Positions 9,732-17,657 of a stretch of DNA of 64,000 nt are shown one piece after another. Source of the stretch: Glaciecola sp965660625 (GTDB taxonomy: Bacteria > Pseudomonadota > Gammaproteobacteria > Enterobacterales > Alteromonadaceae); NCBI GenBank assembly GCA_965660625.1, contig CBFIAR010000017.1, positions 18,517 through 82,516 on the forward strand, given 5' to 3'. The translations under genes and the position numbers were made by a program. The notes under the pieces are model-generated. The model was not told the origin of the DNA, did not search any database, and was given only the letters and a program-made list of their open reading frames with translations. The stretch's first letter is position 1, and each line of letters starts with the position of its first letter.

Positions 9732-10523
9732 TTAGTGATTGATGATCCTATCAATCTCTTCATCATCACGTAATGTCAGAATTTCTACGCCGGTTTCAGT
9801 GACCAATAAGGTATGTTCCCATTGTGCGCTTAAACTGCGATCTTTAGTGACCACCGTCCAGTTGTCAGGTAACACTTTAGAGTAGCGTTTTCCAGCGTTA
9901 ACCATCGGTTCGATAGTAAAGCACATACCTGCCTCGATGAGGTCGCCGGTGCCTGGTTTGCCGTAGTGTACAATTTGCGGATCTTCATGAAACACAGCAC
10001 CAATACCATGCCCACAATATTCTCTAACAATCGAATAATTGTGTGATTCGGCATGCTGTTGGCAAGCATGGCCGATGTCGCCAAGACGCATACCTGGCTT
10101 AACAATTTTGATGGCGTTATATAAACACTCTTGGGTCACTTTAATGAGCCGTTCTGCCATAATCGATGGTTTACCAACGACAAACATTTTTGAGGTGTCG
10201 CCGTGATAACCGTCTTTAATGACGGTAACGTCGATGTTAACAATGTCGCCGTCTTTGAGCTTTTTGTCGCTTGGAATACCATGGCAAATAACGTGATTAA
10301 CGGAAGTGCAGACCGACTTCGGAAATGGCGGATTACCGTAATTTAGCGGTGCTGGGATTGCGTTTTGTACGTCCACAATATAATCGTGGCAACGTTTATC
10401 GAGTTCGTCTGTGGTGACGCCTTTTACTACGTGCTCGCCAATCATCATCAGTACTTCTGCGGCCAGTTTGCCAGCAACGCGCATTTTTTCCATTTCTTCT
10501 GGTGTTTTTATTGTTCCAGCCAA
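9732..10523 (-). CDS. map: Methionine aminopeptidase type I
   Basis: 263 residues with a pita-bread fold. It removes the initiator methionine from new proteins. The five metal ligands are visible in context: two Asp in DIVNIDVTVIKDGYHGDTSK, His in GHGIGAVFHEDPQ, Glu in FTIEPMVN and Glu in WEHTLLVT. Translation starts at TTG (10523), preceded by AGAGGT on the minus strand. It is divergent from rpsB, as in E. coli. The long upstream gap holds a 22-nt tandem repeat and a GGA-hairpin element, both within about 285 bp of the start codon, so map is the gene most likely to feel them. Confidence 0.97.
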   Translation of the reverse strand: MAGTIKTPEEMEKMRVAGKLAAEVLMMIGEHVVKGVTTDELDKRCHDYIVDVQNAIPAPLNYGNPPFPKSVCTSVNHVICHGIPSDKKLKDGDIVNIDVTVIKDGYHGDTSKMFVVGKPSIMAERLIKVTQECLYNAIKIVKPGMRLGDIGHACQQHAESHNYSIVREYCGHGIGAVFHEDPQIVHYGKPGTGDLIEAGMCFTIEPMVNAGKRYSKVLPDNWTVVTKDRSLSAQWEHTLLVTETGVEILTLRDDEEIDRIINH

Positions 10524-10598
10524 GGTGGACCTCTTTGAATTTTTGTTGAACTAATTTTTAATTTATTTCTGTGTATCCAGAGTTTACGTTCCGTCAAT

Positions 10599-10686
10599 AT
10601 GCACATGGTGTTGCGGTTTAATACACATGCTGTCGCAGTTTAATGTACATGGTGTCACTATTTCATAAACACGGTGTCACGGTTTA
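10599..10686. repeat. Four tandem 22-nt repeats upstream of map
   Basis: Units at 10599-10620, 10621-10642, 10643-10664 and 10665-10686 are each exactly 22 nt and follow the pattern ATRYACATGGTGTCGCGGTT followed by TA. They are imperfect and end 1 nt before the left arm of the palindromic element. A period of two helical turns would suit a protein binding array, but this is inference. Confidence 0.8.
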
Positions 10687-10687
10687 C

Positions 10688-10807
10688 GGATACAAAGGAA
10701 AGGACTGGCCCAATAAAAAGTCGCTGCAAGCCCATCCATGGGGCGCTCGGCACTCGGCGTCCTGCCGAGTGACGCTTTTTATTGGGCCAGTCCTTTCCTT
10801 TGTATCC
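10688..10807 (-). repeat. GGA-double-hairpin element, copy A (locus-specific 33-bp arms)
   Basis: Arms 10688-10720 and 10775-10807 are perfect 33-bp inverted repeats. The 54-nt interior contains two small stem-loops: CACTCGGC/GCCGAGTG (10751-10758 with 10764-10771) and CCCA/TGGG (10731-10742). On the minus strand both loops carry GGA (AGGAC and TGGA). The interior matches copies B and C closely, while the arm sequence is unique to this site. I assign minus because that strand carries the GGA loops. Confidence 0.88.
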
Positions 10808-11143
10808 TGGATCGTTTGTGCGTTTAACATGTTTTTTAACGCGTAAACCACCTCAAAAGGCGCACTAAACTTTGCTACCTTGCTGCTTCAGCATAGCATT
10901 GTACTGCCGATGGACGAGTATACCAAGTTCGTATCGGCTTAACTATGGTCACTTTTGTATATCAAATAATTTTTTTAGTTTACTTGCAGTCTGGCATTAA
11001 TCAATCTATCCGCAGTGGGTCTGATAGAGCATGGTGTTATCGTTTGGCTACGCTCGAGGAAACCATCGAATAAACAGTGCGGCATAAGTAACAGATGTAG
11101 ACACAAGTACGAGGAATCGACGTGTTTAAAATATGCTTTTTTG

Positions 11144-11172
11144 TTGATTATCATCAGTCAAAATGATATAAA
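11144..11172 (+). promoter_or_regulatory. Predicted sigma-70 promoter of rpsB
   Basis: A -35 TTGATT (11144-11149), 17-nt spacer and -10 TATAAA (11167-11172) are followed directly by a GCGCGCGC stretch. A GC-rich discriminator is typical of growth-rate and stringently controlled ribosomal promoters. Confidence 0.65.
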
Positions 11173-11179
11173 GCGCGCG

Positions 11180-11345
11180 CTGTTTGAGAACGTTGCAAAA
11201 CTTTCCAGCAGTACACAGTACAATTAAACTAAAAACACACATATACCGTCACTGATCTCGGGGTGTCTAACGCGTTGTTATTACTACGTTTTGGATCGAG
11301 AGAAGGGGTATATGGAGGCCTAACCCCTAAACAGGAAAATATAAA
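11180..11345 (+). promoter_or_regulatory. rpsB 5' leader, possible S2 autoregulatory site
   Basis: About 165 nt lie between the predicted start of transcription and the rpsB ATG. The rpsB leader of gammaproteobacteria is known to mediate feedback by S2. The segment GTGTCTAACGCGTTGTTATT and the later GGGGTATATGGAGGCCTAAC look structured, but I could not fold it reliably. Confidence 0.4.
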
Positions 11346-12080
11346 ATGGCAAAAGTATCAATGCGTGACATGCTCCAAGCGGGCGTACATTTCGGTCACC
11401 AAACTCGTTACTGGAATCCAAAAATGGCTCAATACATTTTTGGCGCTCGTAACCGAGTTCATATCATCAACTTAGAAAAAACAGTTCCTTTATTCAATGA
11501 AGCGTTAAGCTATCTTTCTGGTGTATCACACAAGAAAGGTAAAGTTTTGTTCGTTGGAACTAAACGTGCTGCAAGTGAAGCCGTGAAAGAAGCCGCTGAA
11601 AAATCGGGTCAATTCTACGTAAATAAGCGTTGGTTGGGCGGAATGTTGACTAACTGGAAAACAGTGCGTCAATCAATCAAGCGTCTTAAAGATCTTGAAG
11701 TACAATCAACAGATGGTACTTTCGACAAGATCACTAAGAAAGAAGTGTTAATGCTTAAGCGCGAAATGACTAAGCTAGAAGGTAGCTTAGGTGGTATCAA
11801 AAACATGGGTGGTCTTCCAGACGTTATCTTTGTTATCGATGCTGATCATGAGCACATTGCAGTAACCGAAGCTCGCAACCTTGGTATTCCAGTTGTGGGT
11901 GTAGTTGATACTAACTCTAACCCAGATGGCGTTGATTTCATTATCCCTGGTAATGACGATGCGATCCGTGCGGTTAACTTATACACTAGCGCTGCTGCTG
12001 ATGCGATCAATGAAGGTCGTAATCAAGACGTAGTAGTTGCTGCTGCTGAAAAAGACGACTTCGTAGAAGCCGCAGAGTAA
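11346..12080 (+). CDS. rpsB: 30S ribosomal protein S2
   Basis: 244 residues, starting MAKVSMRDMLQAGVHFGHQT, the hallmark S2 N-terminus, and containing RWLGGMLTNWKT and the conserved PDVIFVIDADHE segment. It is a small-subunit protein added late in 30S assembly and needed for S1 binding. It has its own promoter and leader and is followed by a hairpin 46 bp downstream, then tsf, so tsf is probably expressed by read-through as in E. coli. Confidence 0.98.
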   Translation: MAKVSMRDMLQAGVHFGHQTRYWNPKMAQYIFGARNRVHIINLEKTVPLFNEALSYLSGVSHKKGKVLFVGTKRAASEAVKEAAEKSGQFYVNKRWLGGMLTNWKTVRQSIKRLKDLEVQSTDGTFDKITKKEVLMLKREMTKLEGSLGGIKNMGGLPDVIFVIDADHEHIAVTEARNLGIPVVGVVDTNSNPDGVDFIIPGNDDAIRAVNLYTSAAADAINEGRNQDVVVAAAEKDDFVEAAE

Positions 12081-12126
12081 GTTTTACGTATACTTTGCGA
12101 AAAAAGTTATCGTAAATAACGTTATC

Positions 12127-12149
12127 AAAGGGGGCCTTCGCCCCCTTTT
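12127..12149 (+). terminator. rpsB-tsf intergenic terminator/attenuator
   Basis: GGGGGC-CTTC-GCCCCC (12130-12145) followed by TTTT and preceded by AAA. It probably lowers tsf expression relative to rpsB by partial termination. Confidence 0.75.
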
Positions 12150-12178
12150 CTAAATATTGATATTTTGAGGAAAAGAAA

Positions 12179-13051
12179 ATGGCAGTGACTGCAGCACTGG
12201 TTAAAGAATTACGCGAGCGCACTGGCGCTGGTATGTTAGATTGTAAAAATGCATTGGTTGAGGCGAATGCAGATATCGAACTAGCAATTGAGAATATGCG
12301 CAAATCTGGTCAAGCAAAAGCGGCTAAAAAAGCAGGTCGTATTGCAGCAGAAGGCGTCATCTTAACTAAAATCTCTGGTGGCAAAGCTACTATGATGGAA
12401 GTTAACTGTGAAACTGATTTCGTTGCACGCGACGAAGGTTTCTTAGCTTTCGGTAACAAATTGATTGACGTTGCTGCGGCAAACGGTATCAACGATATAG
12501 AAGCGTTGAATGCGGCTGAGTTAGACGGTTCTACTGTCGCTGCAGTGCGCGACACCTTAGTGTCAAAAATTGGTGAAAATATCAGTGCTCGTCGTGTTGT
12601 TAACGTTGAAGGGGCAAACCTTGGCGCATACGTACACGGTGGCAAAATTGGCGTTATCGTTATTTTAGAAGGCGGTGATGAAGCGTTAGCAAAAGATATC
12701 GCAATGCATGTTGCTGCTGCTAGCCCACAATTTGTTAAGCCAAGTGACGTTTCTGCTGAAGTCGTAGAAAAAGAAAAAGAAATCCAAATTGACATCGCAA
12801 TTCAGTCTGGTAAAAAGCCTGAAATCGCTGAAAAAATGGTGGCTGGTCGCATGAAGAAATTCACCGGCGAGATTAGCCTAACAGGCCAGAACTTCATCAA
12901 GGATCCTTCACAAACTGTTGAAGACCTGTTGAAGTCTAAAAACGCTGATGTTGTTAACTTTATCCGCTTTGAAGTGGGTGAAGGTATCGAGAAGAAGACT
13001 GAAGATTTTGCTGCAGAAGTTGCTGCACAATTAGAAGCTGCTAAGAAATAA
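12179..13051 (+). CDS. tsf: Elongation factor Ts
   Basis: 290 residues. The N-terminal UBA-like domain reads VKELRERTGAGMLDCKNAL, and the EF-Tu contact motif ETDFVARDEGF lies near residues 80-90. It is the nucleotide exchange factor that regenerates EF-Tu-GTP. The ATG follows TGAGGAAAAG, a good ribosome binding site. It is the second gene of the rpsB-tsf unit and ends at a strong terminator. Confidence 0.98.
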   Translation: MAVTAALVKELRERTGAGMLDCKNALVEANADIELAIENMRKSGQAKAAKKAGRIAAEGVILTKISGGKATMMEVNCETDFVARDEGFLAFGNKLIDVAAANGINDIEALNAAELDGSTVAAVRDTLVSKIGENISARRVVNVEGANLGAYVHGGKIGVIVILEGGDEALAKDIAMHVAAASPQFVKPSDVSAEVVEKEKEIQIDIAIQSGKKPEIAEKMVAGRMKKFTGEISLTGQNFIKDPSQTVEDLLKSKNADVVNFIRFEVGEGIEKKTEDFAAEVAAQLEAAKK

Positions 13052-13096
13052 GTGCTTCGATTGCTTTTGCAATCACCGATTCTCGGATAAAATATG

Positions 13097-13122
13097 AAGC
13101 ACCTCAATTGAGGTGCTTTTTT
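13097..13122 (+). terminator. Rho-independent terminator of tsf
   Basis: AAGCACCTC-AATT-GAGGTGCTT followed by T residues; a compact 9-bp stem. Confidence 0.85.
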
Positions 13123-13205
13123 ATAGGCATAAAGTGCCTATAAAAAGCAGAGCAGAATAAAACAGAAAAAAGCGTAACAAAACAAAGCAGAACAGCCCAA
13201 GGCCC

Positions 13206-13386
13206 TAAAAAGTAGCGAAATTCTACCTAGAAGCCGGAAGCCTTTCTGCAAATACCGGAAGCCTTTCTGCAAATAAAAGTGTCATTCGGCAGGACACCGA
13301 ATGCCAAGCGCCCCATGGATGGGCTCGCAGCGCCCTTTATTTGCAGAAAGGCTGTAGGCTTCTAGGTAGAATTTCGCTACTTTTTA
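13206..13386 (+). repeat. GGA-double-hairpin element, copy B (long arms with internal duplication)
   Basis: The outer arms run from TAAAAAGTAGCG at 13206 to its inverted partner ending at 13386. The inner arm 13260-13279 pairs with 13335-13353. The left arm carries an extra 21 nt because the unit CCGGAAGCCTTTCTGCAAATA occurs twice (13234-13254, 13255-13275); the right arm has one version. The core has hairpin I CATTCGG/CCGAATG with loop CAGGACA (13283-13303) and hairpin II CCCA-TGGA-TGGG (13312-13323), both GGA loops on the plus strand. It lies between the tsf terminator and pyrH. Confidence 0.87.
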
Positions 13387-13448
13387 TCAGAAACAACAAG
13401 CTACTTTTTACCAGCAATAACAAGTTAACTTTTACAAGAAACAACACA
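13377..13448. repeat. Three imperfect 24-nt tandem repeats before pyrH
   Basis: Units at 13377-13400, 13401-13424 and 13425-13448 follow CTACTTTTTAYCAGMAAYAA plus CAAG; the third is the most diverged. Unit 1 overlaps the outer part of the right arm of element B. Confidence 0.75.
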
Positions 13449-13502
13449 CTATGCCAGCAACTGAAAACGTTGCGTAAGTAAACCCAGTGCAAAGGATAAA
13501 CA

Positions 13503-14246
13503 ATGACAACCATACCAAAAGCTGCGTACAGACGCATTTTGTTAAAACTAAGTGGCGAAGCCCTGATGGGCGAAGAAAACTTTGGTATCGACGCCAAAGT
13601 GTTAGATCGCATGGCGCTGGAAATAAAAGAGATAGTAGAACTCGGTGTCGAAGTCGGCTTAGTTATCGGTGGTGGTAACTTATTCCGCGGCGAAGGCCTC
13701 GCAAAAGCAGGTATGCACCGCGTTGTTGGCGATCATATGGGTATGCTGGCAACAGTAATGAACGGTTTAGCTATGCGGGATGCCTTGCACAGAGCATTCG
13801 TGAATGCGCGCTTAATGTCGGCCATTCCATTAAATGGTGTTTGTGATTCGTATAACTGGGCAGACGCTATAAGTTATCTAAAATCAGGCAGAGTTGTGAT
13901 ATTCTCTGCAGGCACAGGTAATCCATTCTTTACAACCGACTCCGCAGCGTGTTTACGCGGTATCGAAATTGAAGCCGATGCTGTATTAAAAGCAACGAAA
14001 GTGGACGGTGTTTACAGCGCTGACCCTGTGAAAAACCCGGATGCCGTTTTGTTAAAACGCATCAGTTATCAAGAAGTACTAGAAAAAGAGTTAAAAGTAA
14101 TGGACCTGTCAGCCTTTACACTAGCTCGTGACCATAACATCCCGATTCGAGTATTCAATATGAATAAGCCGGGCTGTTTAAAGCGAGTTGTATTAGGCGA
14201 CGATGAAGGGACCACTATATGCCATCCAGAAAAAGTGAAAAAATAA
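13503..14246 (+). CDS. pyrH: UMP kinase
   Basis: 247 residues of the amino acid kinase fold. It phosphorylates UMP to UDP for pyrimidine nucleotide synthesis and is a GTP-activated, UTP-inhibited hexamer in bacteria. Visible motifs are RILLKLSGEALMGE at the N-terminus, GGGNLFRG for the phosphate loop, GTGNPFFTTDSAA near the centre and the nucleotide-site segment ATKVDGVYSADP. The ATG follows AAAGGATAAACA. It starts the pyrH-frr-uppS-cdsA-dxr-rseP run, with element B and the 24-nt repeats just upstream. Confidence 0.98.
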   Translation: MTTIPKAAYRRILLKLSGEALMGEENFGIDAKVLDRMALEIKEIVELGVEVGLVIGGGNLFRGEGLAKAGMHRVVGDHMGMLATVMNGLAMRDALHRAFVNARLMSAIPLNGVCDSYNWADAISYLKSGRVVIFSAGTGNPFFTTDSAACLRGIEIEADAVLKATKVDGVYSADPVKNPDAVLLKRISYQEVLEKELKVMDLSAFTLARDHNIPIRVFNMNKPGCLKRVVLGDDEGTTICHPEKVKK

Positions 14247-14256
14247 GGATTTTGTT

Positions 14257-14814
14257 GTGATTGATGAAATTGAATTAGATGCTCAGCAGCGCATGGAAAA
14301 AAGTATTAGTGCGCTGAAAAGCCAGCTAAGCAAGATCAGAACGGGTCGTGCACACCCCAGTTTGTTAGATAATATTATGGTGCCGTACTATGGCGCTAAT
14401 ACACCACTAAAACAAGTTGCTAACGTCGTTGCTGAAGACAACCGCACCCTCGCGCTATCAGTATTTGATAAGAGCATTATTCAAGCGGTTGAAAAAGCGA
14501 TTATGCAGTCAAATTTGGGCTTAAACCCAATGAGTGCTGGCACAACTATACGCATTCCTATGCCGCCGCTGACCGAAGAACGCCGTAAAGACTTAATTAA
14601 AGTTGTGCGCAATGAAGCTGAATTGGGTCGTGTCGCTGTGCGTAATATTCGCCGTGAAGCTAACAGCGATATCAAAGAATTGCTGAAAGAGAAGGAAGTG
14701 AGCGAAGACCAAAGTCGAGCGGGGGAAGAAAATATTCAGTCGCTAACGGATAAATTTATTAAAAATATTGATGAGATTCTTGCCGACAAAGAAAAAGAAT
14801 TGATGGAAGTATAG
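14257..14814 (+). CDS. frr: Ribosome recycling factor
   Basis: 185 residues, the standard RRF length. With EF-G it splits post-termination ribosomes. Motifs include the helical bundle segment KIRTGRAHPSLLDNIMVPYYG and the conserved IRIPMPPLTEERRKDLIK and VRNIRR. Translation starts at GTG, 10 bp after the pyrH stop, with AAGGAT upstream, so it is in the same operon. Confidence 0.98.
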   Translation: MIDEIELDAQQRMEKSISALKSQLSKIRTGRAHPSLLDNIMVPYYGANTPLKQVANVVAEDNRTLALSVFDKSIIQAVEKAIMQSNLGLNPMSAGTTIRIPMPPLTEERRKDLIKVVRNEAELGRVAVRNIRREANSDIKELLKEKEVSEDQSRAGEENIQSLTDKFIKNIDEILADKEKELMEV

Positions 14815-14818
14815 CCGA

Positions 14819-15595
14819 TTGAGTACCGACGGTCCGATTGAAGCTACTTCGCCATTCGAAGCCGCTTTACCCAAGCACGTTGCCATCATTATGGATGGCA
14901 ACGGGCGATGGGCTCAACAACAAGGAAAGTTCAGAACATTCGGTCATAAGGCAGGGGTGAAGGCCGTTCGAGCCTCTGTTAGCTACGCACGAAAAAAAGG
15001 CATCAAAGCACTCACTTTGTTCGCGTTTAGTAGCGAAAATTGGAAGCGTCCTAAAGAAGAAGTCAAGATCTTGATGCAGCTTTTTAACGTCGTTTTATCT
15101 AGCGAGGTTAAAAAACTGAATAAAAATAATATTCGTTTAAAAATTATTGGTGATTTGTCCGCGTTTGACCAAAAATTAGTCGATAAAATCCGTAAAGCGG
15201 AGGCCCTTACAGAAAATAATACTGCGTTAATACTCAACGTTGCAGCTAATTACGGCGGTCGTTGGGATATTGTTAATGCAGCCAAGAAAATAGCGGTTGA
15301 TGTCAAGCAAGGCCTCTTAAAACCAGAAGAAATTACAGAAAACAGCTTCAATAACTATACCTGCATGTCGGAACTGCCGACACTCGACTTACTGATCCGA
15401 ACTGGCGGCGATCATCGTGTTAGTAATTTTTTATTGTGGCAATGCGCATATGCAGAATTCTATTTTTGTGAGACACTTTGGCCAGATTTCGACGAGCAGA
15501 AATTTGATGAGGCTATTTTAAATTTCTGTCAAAGACAAAGAAGATTTGGGCAAACGGGTGAACAAGTGAGTCCAGTCAAGCAAGGTCAAGCGTAA
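14819..15595 (+). CDS. uppS: Undecaprenyl diphosphate synthase
   Basis: 258 residues of the cis-prenyltransferase family. It makes the C55 lipid carrier for peptidoglycan and O-antigen. The catalytic Asp lies in HVAIIMDGNGRWAQQ (near 20-34); FAFSSENWKRP and LLIRTGGDHRVSNFLLWQ follow, with the terminal WPDFDE motif. A TTG start 4 bp after the frr stop is the only upstream start that leaves a normal N-terminus. It overlaps cdsA by 1 bp. Confidence 0.97.
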   Translation: MSTDGPIEATSPFEAALPKHVAIIMDGNGRWAQQQGKFRTFGHKAGVKAVRASVSYARKKGIKALTLFAFSSENWKRPKEEVKILMQLFNVVLSSEVKKLNKNNIRLKIIGDLSAFDQKLVDKIRKAEALTENNTALILNVAANYGGRWDIVNAAKKIAVDVKQGLLKPEEITENSFNNYTCMSELPTLDLLIRTGGDHRVSNFLLWQCAYAEFYFCETLWPDFDEQKFDEAILNFCQRQRRFGQTGEQVSPVKQGQA

Positions 15596-16458
15596 TGTTA
15601 AAACAAAGAATAATAACAGCAATCATTCTTGCACCTTTGGCGATTTTAGCTATTTTATTTTTACCAGTGGAGCAGTTTAAAATTGCGGTTGCTGGCGTAG
15701 TTGCACTAGGTGCCTACGAGTGGGCTAAAATGTCAGGTATCAATGAACGTGTATCTAAAATCTCGTTCATGGCGCTGATTTTAATCATCTGCGGCATCTT
15801 GATTTTTGCGGTAGATGGTCAAGCCGTTTGGTATCAAAGTGAATTAAACACCTTATATAAAACCATTTTGAGCATTGCTGCGGTTTGGTGGGCTGTGTCA
15901 CTTGTGATGATACTGACTTATCCTAAATACAGTTCTGTATGGAAAGAAAACATCCCTATCAGAGCCGCTTTCGGCGTGCTGACTCTTATTCCTACTTGGG
16001 TTGCGATTATCAGTCTGCGCACAAACTTATACGAGGTAGACCCATTCTACGGTGCCTCCCTTATTTTTTACGTGCTAGGTATTGTTTGGGCTGCCGATAT
16101 TGGCGCGTTTTTTTGCGGCGTGAAATTTGGCAAGCACAAGCTGCGTCCCAATGTGTCACCAGGTAAAAGTATAGAAGGTTTGCTTGGCGGCGTTATGGCA
16201 TCACTCGCTATTATTGCATTTGCGGCATTACATTATCAGTTTGATGCGAGTCGTATTGGCATGCACATACTCATCGGCGTCATCACCGTTGCGGTATCTG
16301 CGCTAGGTGATTTAAACGAAAGTATGTTTAAACGCTGCGCCGGTATTAAAGACAGTGGCAAATTGCTTCCAGGCCATGGCGGAATCATGGACAGAATCGA
16401 CAGCTTAACCGCTGCCTTCCCTGTGTTTGCGTTTTGCTACGTTGTATGGATGGCTTAG
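15595..16458 (+). CDS. cdsA: Phosphatidate cytidylyltransferase
   Basis: 287 residues with about eight membrane segments. It makes CDP-diacylglycerol from phosphatidic acid and CTP, the branch point to all phospholipids. The C-terminal signature is clear: LGDLNESMFKRCAGIKDSGK, then LLPGHGGIMDRIDS. The start codon overlaps the uppS stop by 1 bp, so the two are coupled. Confidence 0.97.
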   Translation: MLKQRIITAIILAPLAILAILFLPVEQFKIAVAGVVALGAYEWAKMSGINERVSKISFMALILIICGILIFAVDGQAVWYQSELNTLYKTILSIAAVWWAVSLVMILTYPKYSSVWKENIPIRAAFGVLTLIPTWVAIISLRTNLYEVDPFYGASLIFYVLGIVWAADIGAFFCGVKFGKHKLRPNVSPGKSIEGLLGGVMASLAIIAFAALHYQFDASRIGMHILIGVITVAVSALGDLNESMFKRCAGIKDSGKLLPGHGGIMDRIDSLTAAFPVFAFCYVVWMA

Positions 16459-16475
16459 GCAATTATGTTGACATC

Positions 16476-17657
16476 ATGAGAACCATCACTGTCCTAGGGG
16501 CAAGCGGCTCTATTGGTCAAAATACGATAGACGTTATTTCTCGTCATCCGGACAAATTCCGGGTATTTGCGATCACAGGTCACACTAATTTAGATGCACT
16601 TATTCAGCTTGCTATACAGTGCTCGCCGCGTTATATCGTGCTCTCTGATCCGGCTACCTACAGTGAATTTTGCGCTTTACTTAACGCTGAAAATTGTCAC
16701 TCAGAGGTGCTGGTAGGCACGCAAGCATTAGAAGATGTATGCTCCGCGCCGGAAGTCGACACCGTTATGTCAGCGATTGTTGGGGCAGCCGGCTTATTAC
16801 CTACTTTGGCAGCCGTTCGCGCAGGTAAACGCGTGCTGTTGGCAAACAAAGAATCACTAGTGATGTCCGGTAAGTTATTCATGAATGCAGTGCGTGAGCA
16901 TAAAGCAGAATTATTACCGATAGACAGTGAGCATAATGCGATTTTTCAGTGTTTGCCGCATGACTTTGAGTACGGAAATTTAGACAAGTCGGGGATTGCT
17001 AAAATTCTGTTAACTGGCTCAGGAGGTCCTTTTAGAACCTTGCCAAGTGGGTCTTTTGATAGCATTACTCCTGATCAAGCGTGTGCTCATCCTACCTGGA
17101 CGATGGGGCGAAAAATCTCGGTAGATTCTGCCACTATGATGAACAAAGGCTTAGAGTTTATTGAGGCCAAATGGCTTTTTGGCTTGCATGAAAGTGACAT
17201 TGAAGTTGTCCTACATCCACAAAGCACCATCCATTCTATGGTGCAATACACTGATGGTTCAGTCATTGCCCAGCTTGGCAATCCTGACATGCGCACGCCA
17301 ATTGCTTATGGTTTGAGCTTTCCTGAGCGCATTCACTCTGGTGTTAATGCCGTTGATTTTTCGAGTTTATGCGATTTTAGTTTTTCGAAGCCGGATGCAG
17401 CGCGTTACCCCAATTTGTATTTAGCCATTGAGGCTTGCAAACAAGGTCAAGCTGCGACAACCGCAATTAATGCGGCAAATGAAATTGCGGTAGCCGCTTT
17501 TTTACAGGGACAGATTAAATTTACTGACATTGCTAAAGTGAACCAGCAGGTACTGCAAAAAACCAATTTAATTGAACTGACCTCTATTGTGCAAGTCGTA
17601 GAACATGATGAAGAGGCAAGAAGCTTAGCGCGAGAATTAGTGAGGAAGTTAAATTAG
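16476..17657 (+). CDS. dxr: 1-deoxy-D-xylulose 5-phosphate reductoisomerase
   Basis: From ATG 16476 the protein is 393 residues and opens MRTITVLGASGSIGQNT, the NADPH-binding motif right at the N-terminus as in E. coli Dxr. An in-frame start at 16434 would overlap cdsA and add an unsupported extension. It catalyses the committed step of the MEP isoprenoid pathway. LLANKESLVMSG and LPIDSEHNAIFQCL hold metal and substrate contacts, and SVDSATMMNKGLE follows. It feeds isoprenoid units to uppS in the same operon. Confidence 0.96.
   Translation: MRTITVLGASGSIGQNTIDVISRHPDKFRVFAITGHTNLDALIQLAIQCSPRYIVLSDPATYSEFCALLNAENCHSEVLVGTQALEDVCSAPEVDTVMSAIVGAAGLLPTLAAVRAGKRVLLANKESLVMSGKLFMNAVREHKAELLPIDSEHNAIFQCLPHDFEYGNLDKSGIAKILLTGSGGPFRTLPSGSFDSITPDQACAHPTWTMGRKISVDSATMMNKGLEFIEAKWLFGLHESDIEVVLHPQSTIHSMVQYTDGSVIAQLGNPDMRTPIAYGLSFPERIHSGVNAVDFSSLCDFSFSKPDAARYPNLYLAIEACKQGQAATTAINAANEIAVAAFLQGQIKFTDIAKVNQQVLQKTNLIELTSIVQVVEHDEEARSLARELVRKLN

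Larger units (their letters stand above)
10524..11345. other. 822-bp divergent intergenic region between map and rpsB
   Basis: It holds, in order, the map leader, four 22-nt tandem repeats (10599-10686), GGA-hairpin element copy A (10688-10807), about 340 bp with no recognisable gene (10808-11143), the rpsB promoter and the rpsB leader. Short open frames here look non-coding; one runs straight through the palindrome. Confidence 0.85.

Noticed and set aside
10643..10846. Open frame of 67 codons through copy A
   Set aside because: It reads through the 33-bp palindrome and the 22-nt repeats, has no ribosome binding site and looks like no protein.
11015..11227. Short open frames in the rpsB upstream region
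   Set aside because: They overlap the rpsB promoter and leader and show no protein-like composition or ribosome binding site.
12310..12795. 161-codon minus-strand frame inside tsf
   Set aside because: Antisense shadow of a highly conserved coding sequence.
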